Shown piece after piece: positions 1 through 6,087 of a stretch of 6,193 nucleotides of DNA. Positions within the stretch are counted from its first letter, which is position 1. Each line of letters starts with the position of its first letter. Under the pieces are notes generated by a model. The model did not search any database. It was not told where the DNA came from and saw nothing but the letters and a program-made list of their open reading frames with translations. The stretch is from JACOUT01 sp964580865 (GTDB taxonomy: Bacteria > Myxococcota > UBA727 > VGSZ01). Position numbers and translations under genes: made by a program. The stretch lies in assembly GCA_964580865.1 (NCBI GenBank), contig CAZONM010000358.1:1-6193 (forward strand). The letters run 5' to 3'.

Positions 1-635
1 GGCGCGGGCACCTCGCCGGGGCCGGCGTCGACGGCGGCACCCGCCGCGTCGGCCACGCAGACGCCGCCTACGCACAGGAGGCCCTCGGCGCACCCGAGCC
101 GATCGTCGCACGGCGATCCCACAGCGAGCCCCACGCACCGCTGGCCCGCGCACGCGCCGCCGAGCGCCGCGCACGACACCACCACGGGCTGGCCGAAGGG
201 CGAGCACGCCAGGCGCAGGTGCACGGCGTCGACGCAGCCGTCGCCGCATCCCGCCACCGAGAGCGCCACGCAGCCCGCCACCACGTCGCACCCCCACGAG
301 AGGTCGGGCGCGCCGCCGACGGAGCCGCACGCGTAGGTAGTAGCGCGCTCGCCGGCCTCGAAGGCGCAGCGGGCGCCCGCGGGCGCGAAGCACCAGGCGC
401 CGAGCGCGTCGATGACGGCGCAGGTGCCGCCGCGGCATTCCTCGGTCAGCACGTCGGCACCCACGGCGGCCCCGCCCGTGTTGTCCTCGCTACACCAGGC
501 TGCCGTGGCGCCGAAGCAGGCGCCCTGCTCGCTGAGGGCGCCGCAGGTGGCAGGCGGCGCGCCGGCGTCGGGGCCGGCGTCCACCGGCCCCGCGTCGACC
601 TGCCCCGCGAGCAGCGCCACGACGAGGGGTAGCAT
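1..635 (-). CDS. Cysteine-rich exported protein, 3' end outside window
   Basis: I do not recognise a named family. Reading the minus strand from ATG at 635 gives 211 codons without a stop, and the frame runs off the left edge. The protein starts with a short hydrophobic stretch (residues 2-11, LPLVVALLAG), then an Asp-Ala-Gly-Pro linker (residues 14-25), then a region with 20 cysteines between residues 31 and 193. A second DAGP linker begins near residue 203, so another domain or a surface anchor may follow outside the window. The Cys patterns (for example C176-x5-C182-x5-C188-x4-C193) resemble those of disulfide-rich exported proteins common in Myxococcota. An in-frame ATG at 701 has a weak GAGG just upstream and would add 22 residues including several Arg/Lys, giving a more usual signal-peptide n-region; no Shine-Dalgarno is seen before 635. 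The protein is probably extracytoplasmic. It is divergent from the cysteine-rich lipoprotein gene at 809. Confidence 0.72.
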   Translation of the reverse strand, partial: MLPLVVALLAGQVDAGPVDAGPDAGAPPATCGALSEQGACFGATAAWCSEDNTGGAAVGADVLTEECRGGTCAVIDALGAWCFAPAGARCAFEAGERATTYACGSVGGAPDLSWGCDVVAGCVALSVAGCGDGCVDAVHLRLACSPFGQPVVVSCAALGGACAGQRCVGLAVGSPCDDRLGCAEGLLCVGGVCVADAAGAAVDAGPGEVPA

Positions 636-808
636 TCGTGCGCTGTCGTACCATGTGGCCGGCTTCCCCCGCGACGGCGAGATCGCACGGGGCTGCGGCA
701 TCGACCTCGCACCGGCCGCTGCGGGGTCGGACAAGGGGCGGATCTCGGCGTCCCCACGCGGCCACGCGCCGGCGGCCCGCTGGCACGGACAGTGCTAAAA
801 CGAGGGGC
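636..808. other. Divergent intergenic region between two Cys-rich genes
   Basis: This 173-bp gap separates the divergent start codons at 635 (minus) and 809 (plus). It is GC-rich except for a short A-rich run (797-800). The only promoter-like element I can support is a sigma-54-type site at 780-796. No clear sigma-70 -35/-10 pair is visible for either direction. If the minus gene really starts at 701, the gap shrinks to 107 bp. No convincing inverted repeat for an activator site was found by eye. Confidence 0.6.
780..796 (+). promoter_or_regulatory. Sigma-54 (RpoN) -24/-12 promoter candidate
   Basis: The sequence CTGGCACG-GACA-GTGCT matches the RpoN consensus YTGGCACG-N4-TTGCW at every specified position except the first T of the -12 element (G here). 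The invariant GG (782-783) and GC (794-795) are exactly 10 nt apart, as required. It points toward the cysteine-rich lipoprotein gene. With GC at -13/-12, the start site would fall at about 806-808, essentially at the ATG (809), so the transcript would be leaderless or nearly so. RpoN promoters need a bacterial enhancer-binding protein, so the gene would be conditionally expressed. That is family knowledge applied by inference. Confidence 0.5.
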
Positions 809-2596
809 ATGGCCCGCCTGCAGCTCCTGCGCACCCTCCTCGCCGTCGTCGGCGCGGCGGCCGCGCTCGGCTGCGAGTGCTTCTTCGACCCCACCCTGCC
901 GCAGTGCCGCGGCAGCGACGACGGCGGCCCCGAGGCGGACCCGTGCGCCGATGGCTCGTGTGCCATCACGAGCCCGGGCTGCGACGGGCAGTCGGTGGAG
1001 CGCGGCGACGGCGGCACCTGCGCCACCTGCGACAGCGCCGGCGGCGCGCTGGTCATCTGCGGCGAGGCCACCGTGGCCGAGTGCGAGCTGCGCTTCGACG
1101 CCGAGGGCGAGCGCTGCCGCTACTGCGCCACCGACACGGGTGAGGTGCTGTTCGACGACTGCTTCGCGCCGGGCCCGCAGGGCGCGCTCGCCTGCGAGCC
1201 CGCGCCCGTGGAGCCCGGCGATCCGTCGTCGCCCGACATGGCCTGCGCCGTGTGCCGCGACGAGCGCGGCGTCGTCACCGAGACGCGCTGCGAGCCCGCC
1301 AGCGACGAGTGCCACGCCGAGGTGCTGGGCACCGCGTCGTGCCGCGTGTGCACGCGCGACGGCGTGGTGGTGGTGCAAGATTGCGCCGGCTCCGGCGACG
1401 ACCGGCTCGAGCCCGACTTCTGCGAGGCCTACGGCAACGACGCCGGCCGCTGCGTCGACTGCTGGGCCGACGACATTCTGCTCAGCCACCGCTGCTCCGA
1501 CACCACGGTGCCGGTGTCGTGCGTGGAGAACGTCACAGTCGACGGGCTGTGGTGCACCACCTGCGTCGACGCCAACGGCATCGTGGTGGACCAGGGGTGC
1601 AGCACCGACGTGCCGGCGCCCGAGCAGTGCGAGGTGCTGAGCTACACCGACCAGACCTGCGTGGTGTGCGTCGATCAGTTCGGCGCCATCACGTCCACGT
1701 CGTGCGAGCGCAACGACTGTGCCGCCGGCGAGCCGTGCGCGGCGCCGCCGCCGTGCTGGTTCGAGTACGACGACACCGGCAGCCTGTGCCGCAGCTGCCC
1801 GGCCGACAGCGGCCAGATCGAGACCGGCTGCGTCGGCGAGCCCACGCTCTACTGCGAGGAGCTCGTCAGCGCGGTGCAGCGCTGCACTGCCTGCTACGAC
1901 CTCGACACCGGCCTCGAGGTGTATCGCGACTGCGGCGGCGCGCCGCCGCCCTCGTGCGAGACCGTGGTCGGCGACGACGACGCCACCGGCTGCGAGGTCT
2001 GCTACGACCCCGGCACCGGCGAGCCCATCTACTCGAGCTGCGACGGACAGAGCTGCTCCGCCCTCGGCAGCTTCGTGCTCGCCGACGGCAACGGCGCGCC
2101 GCTCACGGTGGAGAACGGCCCGGCGGTGGCCACGTGCCGCCAGTGCGCGCCCGCCGACGGCAGCGGCGCCAACGACGCGCTCGCGCTCTCGTGCGACCTG
2201 TTGGACGACTGCGGCAACGCCACCGAGCTCATGGCCGACGCGCCGTGCCCGTCGAGCGTGCTGTTCACGGTGGCGCCCACGCAGTGCGCCAACCCCTGGC
2301 AAGAGGGCGCACCGGCAGGCGAGCCGGGGACGCTCGACGAGCTGCTCGCCGTGCTGAGCTGGGCGCTCGGCAGCCGCGAGCTGGCGCTCGTGTCCATCGA
2401 TCACCAGGGCGCGCTCGACCCCACCGCGTGCAGCGAGTGCGAGTGCGCGCGCGGCGACCGCCTGATCCTCGAGGTGCGCGCCGAGGACGCCGCGCGCGCC
2501 GCCAGCGCGTTCGGCGCCGTGCTCGACCGGTGCGCGAGCGCCGACGACTGCGGCGGCGGGCTGTGCCGCCTCGACGGGTCGTGCGCGCCGCCGTGA
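809..2596 (+). CDS. Large cysteine-repeat lipoprotein
   Basis: The product has 595 residues, 61 of them Cys (about 10%), and is of unknown function. Residues 1-21 form a signal peptide (Arg3 and Arg8, hydrophobic core, then AALG) followed by Cys22, a slightly atypical lipobox, so it is likely processed by LspA and lipid-anchored. Residues 71-462 hold about eleven tandem modules of 32-48 residues, each C-x2-C-x(9-15)-C-x(4-12)-C, with a conserved D-x-x-G-x-hydrophobic stretch between the second and third Cys. The CxxC pairs begin at 71, 103, 146, 178, 215, 249, 284, 327, 359, 395 and 443. Residues about 481-560 look like a separate compact domain (QCANPW near 492-497, CSECEC at 541-546, then RGD). 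The tail has a C-x5-C-x4-C-x5-C pattern (575-592). I chose ATG 809 because the signal peptide begins there. The open frame extends back to 638 but encodes nothing signal-like. GAGGGG lies only 1 nt before the ATG, too close for a normal ribosome site. The paired cysteines suggest disulfides outside the cytoplasm; metal binding is an alternative. Confidence 0.87.
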   Translation: MARLQLLRTLLAVVGAAAALGCECFFDPTLPQCRGSDDGGPEADPCADGSCAITSPGCDGQSVERGDGGTCATCDSAGGALVICGEATVAECELRFDAEGERCRYCATDTGEVLFDDCFAPGPQGALACEPAPVEPGDPSSPDMACAVCRDERGVVTETRCEPASDECHAEVLGTASCRVCTRDGVVVVQDCAGSGDDRLEPDFCEAYGNDAGRCVDCWADDILLSHRCSDTTVPVSCVENVTVDGLWCTTCVDANGIVVDQGCSTDVPAPEQCEVLSYTDQTCVVCVDQFGAITSTSCERNDCAAGEPCAAPPPCWFEYDDTGSLCRSCPADSGQIETGCVGEPTLYCEELVSAVQRCTACYDLDTGLEVYRDCGGAPPPSCETVVGDDDATGCEVCYDPGTGEPIYSSCDGQSCSALGSFVLADGNGAPLTVENGPAVATCRQCAPADGSGANDALALSCDLLDDCGNATELMADAPCPSSVLFTVAPTQCANPWQEGAPAGEPGTLDELLAVLSWALGSRELALVSIDHQGALDPTACSECECARGDRLILEVRAEDAARAASAFGAVLDRCASADDCGGGLCRLDGSCAPP

Positions 2597-2597
2597 G

Positions 2598-3263
2598 CTA
2601 CTTCCGCCCGGCGCTGCCCAGGCCCGCCTTGGTGCGCGCCTCGAGCAGTCTCTTGACGTCGTCGCCCGGGAGCGCGCGCACGCCGCCAAGCGGCGCCGCC
2701 GCCACCACCATGCGCGCGTAGTGCTCCACCAGCTCCAGGCGCAGGTACGCCTGCTCGAGGTCGACGCCCACGGTGAGCACGCCGTTGCCCGCGATGAGCA
2801 CCGCGTCGGCGTCGCCGTCGACCAGAGCGCGCGCGAGGGCGGCGTCTTGCGACGCGCTCTTGGGCGGCGCGTACTCGAGGGTGGGCACGTTGGCGCCCAG
2901 GCTCACCAGCATCTCGGGCAGCGCGGGCACGCCGAGCTGCTTGCCCGCCAGGCCCACGGCCGTGGCGTGCGGCGGGTGCGCGTGCAGCACGGCGGCCACG
3001 TCGCGGCGCGCGCGGTAGGCGGCGGCATGCAGGTGCCACTCGGAGAACAAGCGCTTGCGCCCCGACAGCACCTTGCCCTCGACGTCGACGGTGAGGACGT
3101 CGTGGGCGTCGACCACACGCTTCGACAGCGCCGTGGGCGTGGCCAGGAAGCGCTTGCCGTCGGCCAGGCGCGCGGAGGCGTTGCCGTCGTGGTTCGCGAC
3201 CCAGCCGGCCGCGTGCAGCGCGCGCGCGACCTCGGCCACCTGGCGCTTGAGCGGCTCGCTCAC
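2598..3263 (-). CDS. Class II aldolase/adducin family protein
   Basis: The product has 221 residues, close to E. coli L-fuculose-1-phosphate aldolase FucA (about 215 aa), and spans the whole family domain. The family (FucA, AraD, RhaD, MtnB) cleaves, epimerises or dehydrates sugar phosphates using a divalent metal. Visible motifs are the phosphate-site GNAS (27-30) and ATPT (41-44), the catalytic-type SEW with Glu75, the metal-binding HAH (His94, His96), and a C-terminal helix region similar to FucA. The third metal ligand, FucA His155 in an HHG motif, aligns with Asn160 in GNG, so metal binding or substrate may differ. The start is GTG at 3263, four nt after the stop of the upstream vertex-protein gene, with AAGG about 10 nt upstream. 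It is the last gene of the operon. Context with two BMC vertex proteins suggests a sugar-phosphate aldolase linked to a microcompartment, as in the fucose/rhamnose BMCs of Planctomycetes. The exact substrate cannot be read from the sequence. Confidence 0.9.
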   Translation of the reverse strand: MSEPLKRQVAEVARALHAAGWVANHDGNASARLADGKRFLATPTALSKRVVDAHDVLTVDVEGKVLSGRKRLFSEWHLHAAAYRARRDVAAVLHAHPPHATAVGLAGKQLGVPALPEMLVSLGANVPTLEYAPPKSASQDAALARALVDGDADAVLIAGNGVLTVGVDLEQAYLRLELVEHYARMVVAAAPLGGVRALPGDDVKRLLEARTKAGLGSAGRK

Positions 3264-3267
3264 GAGC

Positions 3268-3600
3268 TCACGCCTTGGCGTCGCGCGCCTTGGCGCGCGG
3301 CTCCACGTCGACCTGGTCGACCACGCCCACCACCATGGAGCGCACGGGCCAATCCATCTTGACGGCGTCGTCGACGGGCTTGCCCTGCTCGCGGCCGATG
3401 ATCTGCCGGCAGCCGCTGCCCTCGCGCATCACCAGCACACGGTCGCCCACGCCGGCTTGCGCGCGATCGATGGCGAGGATCACGCTGCCGGCGGGCTTGT
3501 TGGCGTCGTCGAGCGGCTGGCAGCACAGCACCTTCTCGCCGAACAGCGCGGGGTGCTTCACCGTCATCACCACCGTGCCCACCACGTCGCACAGGATCAT
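3268..3600 (-). CDS. BMC vertex protein, EutN/CcmL family (second copy)
   Basis: The product is 110 residues. EutN/CcmL (BMC-P) proteins form pentamers that cap the vertices of bacterial microcompartment shells. The N-terminal strand carries the family pattern VVGTVVMTVKHP (6-17), followed by the EKVLCCQPLD segment (22-31), LAIDRAQAGVGDRVLV (42-57), GSGCRQ (61-66) and the closing PVRSMVVGVVD (85-95). Compared with the neighbouring copy it has about 10 extra residues between the GS motif and the final strand (region 67-84), and the usual PVD is PVR. The C-terminus adds a short charged tail (101-110). It also has a Cys pair (26-27). The ATG at 3600 overlaps the upstream stop as ATGA, and no clear Shine-Dalgarno precedes it, so translation is probably coupled. 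A longer frame back to 3702 overlaps the first copy and adds only low-complexity Arg/Gly residues, so I rejected it. The two copies differ enough to suggest distinct vertices or partners. Confidence 0.93.
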   Translation of the reverse strand: MILCDVVGTVVMTVKHPALFGEKVLCCQPLDDANKPAGSVILAIDRAQAGVGDRVLVMREGSGCRQIIGREQGKPVDDAVKMDWPVRSMVVGVVDQVDVEPRAKARDAKA

Positions 3601-3869
3601 GGGCGCACCCAGTCGGCGTGATCGACGACGCCGATGATCGCCGCGTCGACGGGCACGAAGCTCGGCTCCACCGCCAGCGCGGCCTCGCGCGAGCCCACGC
3701 ACGTGACCAGGTCGCCCTCGCCCGCTTGGGCGACGTCGACGGCGACGTGCGCCTCGCCGTTCGGCTTGCGATCGCGATCCACCGGCTCGACCACCAGGAG
3801 CTTGAGCCCCGTCATGTTGTCGGCCTTCTTGGTGGCGACCACCGTGCCGATGACGCGCGCCAGGTACAT
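3597..3869 (-). CDS. BMC vertex protein, EutN/CcmL family (first copy)
   Basis: The product has 90 residues, the usual length for the EutN/CcmL/PduN family of pentameric shell vertex proteins. Family landmarks are ARVIGTVVATKK (4-15), GLKLLVVEPVD (21-31), VAVDVAQAGEGDLV (42-55), GS (59-60) and PVDAAIIGVVD (73-83), which match CcmL and EutN segment by segment. It acts in the cytoplasm as a structural protein, with no catalytic role expected. ATG 3869 shares one base with the lspA stop (TGATG) and is preceded by a perfect AAGGAGG at 7-nt spacing, so translation should be strong. Its stop overlaps the start of the second vertex gene by 4 bp. No BMC-H or BMC-T shell gene is in this window, so the other shell components must be encoded elsewhere, if at all. 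Adjacent BMC-P pairs away from the main shell locus are, as I recall, known in Haliangium ochraceum. Confidence 0.94.
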   Translation of the reverse strand: MYLARVIGTVVATKKADNMTGLKLLVVEPVDRDRKPNGEAHVAVDVAQAGEGDLVTCVGSREAALAVEPSFVPVDAAIIGVVDHADWVRP

Positions 3870-4600
3870 CAGGCCGCCTCCTTGGCGGTCGCAGCGGCCG
3901 GCGCGTCCGTCTCGGCGGTGTCGCTGCCGGTGGTGCCCGGCATGGGCCGGAAGGTGCGGATCAACACGCCGATGGCGCCCGACACGATGCCGACGTCGGC
4001 CACGTTGTACGTCGGCCAATGCTCGGACATGCGCAGCCCGATGCCCAAGAACGAGTGCGGCGCGCGCAGCCACGCGACGGCCCCGGGCGCAGTGGCGTAC
4101 ATGTCGAGGAAGTCGATGACGTAGGCCAGGCGCAGGCGATCGAGGAAGTTGCCGAGCGCGCCGCCGATGATGAGCGCGAACGACAACATGAGGAGGCCAT
4201 CGGCGACCTTGAGGCGCAGGTACCAGACCGTGATGAGCGCGCAGGCGCCCACACTGACCAGGAGCAGGATGGGTCGGCGCGCGCCCTCGGGGATCGACTC
4301 GGTCAGGCTGAACGCCGCCGCGCGGTTCTCGGCGTACTTGAAGCCGAGGCCGAACCAGCCGTTCTCGTGCAGCGTGATGGAGCGCTTGGCGAAGAACTGC
4401 GTGACGCGCTCCTCCACGCGCGTGCTGGTGCCGTCGGGCGCCACCACCTCCTTGGGGCGCACCACCGTGCGCTCCTCGGCGAGCGCGCCCTGCGCCCACA
4501 CCTTGGAGGCCTGATCACACCCGACCCAGCACAGCACCCACACGAGCAAGAACGCGACGCGGTGCTTGTACATGAGCCCGGCGACGTCGTGCAGCTTCAT
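3869..4600 (-). CDS. lspA: Lipoprotein signal peptidase (signal peptidase II)
   Basis: LspA is an inner-membrane aspartyl protease that removes the signal peptide of prolipoproteins before the lipid-modified Cys. The product is 243 residues, against about 160-170 in typical LspA. Landmarks in order are CDQASK (28-33), NRAAAFS (92-98, the family NxGAAF), GGALGNFLDR (146-155), VIDF with probable catalytic Asp163, and YNVAD with probable catalytic Asp202. Four membrane segments fit at about 16-28, 108-128, 134-152 and 198-217. Extra sequence lies between residues 40 and 90 and between the catalytic Asps (39 residues apart, against about 19 in P. aeruginosa numbering). A hydrophilic tail covers 220-243. 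ATG 4600 is preferred because AAGAGG sits 6 nt upstream; ATG 4606 directly abuts that site, and ATG 4636 is further off. The gene lies 77 nt after the kinase and its stop shares one base with the next start. All essential motifs are present, so it is probably active. Confidence 0.94.
   Translation of the reverse strand: MKLHDVAGLMYKHRVAFLLVWVLCWVGCDQASKVWAQGALAEERTVVRPKEVVAPDGTSTRVEERVTQFFAKRSITLHENGWFGLGFKYAENRAAAFSLTESIPEGARRPILLLVSVGACALITVWYLRLKVADGLLMLSFALIIGGALGNFLDRLRLAYVIDFLDMYATAPGAVAWLRAPHSFLGIGLRMSEHWPTYNVADVGIVSGAIGVLIRTFRPMPGTTGSDTAETDAPAAATAKEAA
3877..3883 (-). promoter_or_regulatory. Perfect Shine-Dalgarno for first BMC vertex gene
   Basis: The minus strand reads AAGGAGG, complementary to the 16S rRNA 3' end, with 7 nt to the ATG at 3869. 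It lies inside the last codons of lspA, where AAG GAG encodes the Lys-Glu near the C-terminus. It fixes the start of the vertex protein and is the strongest ribosome site seen in the window, consistent with a shell protein needed in more copies than LspA. Confidence 0.85.
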
Positions 4601-4606
4601 CGGCAT

Positions 4607-4612
4607 CCTCTT
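4607..4612 (-). promoter_or_regulatory. Ribosome binding site deciding the lspA start
   Basis: The minus strand reads AAGAGG, followed by ATGCCG and then ATG. Spacing to the ATG at 4600 is 6 nt, while the ATG at 4606 directly abuts the site. This favours the shorter LspA beginning Met-Lys-Leu-His. Confidence 0.65.
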
Positions 4613-4677
4613 GCCCCACGCGTACCTGGCGCACAAGCCCCCGCGCCCTCGCCGCCAGCGCCTTCACACCCAGGCTG

Positions 4678-6087
4678 TCACACCCAGAACTTGCCATTGC
4701 GCCGCGCCGAGCGCCGCGCTTCCTTGGCGATCTGCTTGAGGCGGCGCTCCTCGTCCTTCCAGTGGCGCTTGAGCTCGCGCCGCCGGCTCGCGCCGTCGCG
4801 GTGACGCGCGCGCTCGCGCTCGGAGGCGCTCTCGAGCTTGCGCGCGCCGTGCTCGGCGGAGCGCTGGAACGACTGCTGCGCCACGCGCGCCGCCTCGGCC
4901 ACGCGCGTGCGCGCCGTCAGCAGGCGCTGCTTCTGCTCACCCTCGGAGAACGACGCGATGATGGTGAGCACCAAGGGGATCAGCACCTGGCCCACGATGA
5001 CGGCGCCGACGACGCCGAGCACGCCGAACACCAGGCCCACCAGGCCCACCAGGAAGTCGCCGTCGCCGCCGCGAGTGGCGAAGGGGCTGTCGACCATGGG
5101 CTCCGGCCAGCTCGGCTCCACCACCGGCCGCTCCTTGGCGTCGGCGATGGCGTGCAGCTCGCTCAAGAGCGCCTTGGCGTCGGCCGGGCGCCCGCTCGGG
5201 TCGGGGGCCGTCAGCTTCTTCAGAAGGCCGCGCAGCTGCGGCGAGAGCTTGGTCGCTGCCTTGTCGACGTCGATGGACAGGCCGTTTCTCGGCAGCTCCT
5301 CGGGCTCGTGGCCGGTGGCGAGCGTCAAGAGCGTGGCGCCGAACGCGTACATGTCCGTGGCCGGCGTCTGCGCGCCGTAGAGCTGCTCGGGCGCCATGTA
5401 GCCGAAGGTGCCGACCACCGTGGAGCCCGCGGCCTCGCGCGTGCGCCCCACGCCGCCGAAGTCGACCAGGCACACCTTGCCGTCGGGGCGGCGGATCAAG
5501 TTCGCGGGCTTGAGGTCGCGGTGCACGATGGGCGAGCTGCGCCCGTGCAGCGCGCCGAGCACGTCGGTGACGTCGATGATGACGCTCCAGAGCGCGGCCT
5601 CCGACAGCGGGCCCTTGCCCTTCACCTCGGCGGCCAGGCTCTCGCCCGGCACCAGCGTGCGCACCATGGCGCGTGCGCCCGTCTCTTCGTCGACGATGAC
5701 GTCCAAGAGCTTGGGGATGCCCGGGTGGTCCACGCTCTTGAGCGTCTCGGCCTCGCGATCGAAGAGCTGCAGCGCCTTCCAGTCTTTGGCGCGGCCCACG
5801 TCGAACACCTTGATGGCCACGCGCGCGCCGGTCTTGAGGTCGGTGCCTTGGAAGGTGGTGCCCTGCGCGCCCTCGCCGAGCACGCCGTCGACGGCGAAGC
5901 GACCGCCCCACACGTTGGTGGCGAAGGCGCCCGTCCACAAGCGCGGGTCCACCGAGGTGGCCGCGATCTCGTCGGCCAGCTTGTCGGCGTTGGCCACCCC
6001 GGCCACGATGTCGGGTGCGCGGCGAGTGGCCACGCGCGTCTCGGTGGCGACGGTCGTGGTGGTGGCGGTGCGCTGGGCGCTCACCAC
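4678..6087 (-). CDS. Membrane-anchored Hanks-type Ser/Thr protein kinase
   Basis: The product is 469 residues. The kinase domain spans about 63-315 with all catalytic elements: Gly loop GEGAQG (71-76), VAIK with Lys93, helix-C Glu112, HRDLKPAN (189-196, catalytic Asp191), DFG (209-211), GTFGYMAPEQ (226-235) and the F-helix Asp245. It should be an active kinase. Residues 1-60 are Thr/Ala-rich and of unknown role. A hydrophobic stretch at 345-380 is long enough for two short membrane helices. The last 90 residues are rich in Arg, Lys and Glu with helical, coiled-coil-like composition, no sensory domain, and end in GKFWV. The positive tail suggests that it stays in the cytoplasm, making 345-380 a membrane hairpin; a single span is the alternative. 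Start is GTG 6087, with GAGG 5 nt upstream. The next codon, GTG 6084, would give a 4-bp GTGA overlap with the upstream stop and is nearly as likely. The target is unknown; downstream genes are lspA and the BMC genes. Confidence 0.93.
   Translation of the reverse strand: MVSAQRTATTTTVATETRVATRRAPDIVAGVANADKLADEIAATSVDPRLWTGAFATNVWGGRFAVDGVLGEGAQGTTFQGTDLKTGARVAIKVFDVGRAKDWKALQLFDREAETLKSVDHPGIPKLLDVIVDEETGARAMVRTLVPGESLAAEVKGKGPLSEAALWSVIIDVTDVLGALHGRSSPIVHRDLKPANLIRRPDGKVCLVDFGGVGRTREAAGSTVVGTFGYMAPEQLYGAQTPATDMYAFGATLLTLATGHEPEELPRNGLSIDVDKAATKLSPQLRGLLKKLTAPDPSGRPADAKALLSELHAIADAKERPVVEPSWPEPMVDSPFATRGGDGDFLVGLVGLVFGVLGVVGAVIVGQVLIPLVLTIIASFSEGEQKQRLLTARTRVAEAARVAQQSFQRSAEHGARKLESASERERARHRDGASRRRELKRHWKDEERRLKQIAKEARRSARRNGKFWV

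Noticed and set aside
219..798. Two plus-strand open frames covering the left end
   Set aside because: They lie opposite the minus-strand Cys-rich gene and in its upstream region, and encode Arg/Ala/Gly-rich sequence with no start signals.
2598..2660. C-terminal helix of the aldolase as a BMC encapsulation peptide
   Set aside because: The same helix is present in ordinary FucA at the same place, so it needs no special targeting role. No extra linker plus amphipathic helix is visible.
446..2689. A 747-codon open frame on the minus strand opposite the Cys-rich lipoprotein gene
   Set aside because: It is a GC-bias shadow: its product is Ala/Arg/Val low-complexity with no domain, whereas the plus frame has a signal peptide and ordered Cys repeats.
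1252..2721. A 489-codon plus-strand frame rich in Arg
   Set aside because: It is a +1 shadow of the lipoprotein gene; extreme Arg content is typical of out-of-frame GC-rich DNA.
3601..3702. N-terminal extension of the second vertex protein
   Set aside because: It lies inside the first vertex gene and encodes Arg/Gly-rich residues; the family N-terminus begins exactly at ATG 3600.
4626..4658. Inverted repeat CTGGCG/CGCCAG between the kinase and lspA as a terminator or attenuator
   Set aside because: It has only 6 bp of stem, a 21-nt loop and no U-run. This level of pairing is expected by chance in GC-rich DNA.
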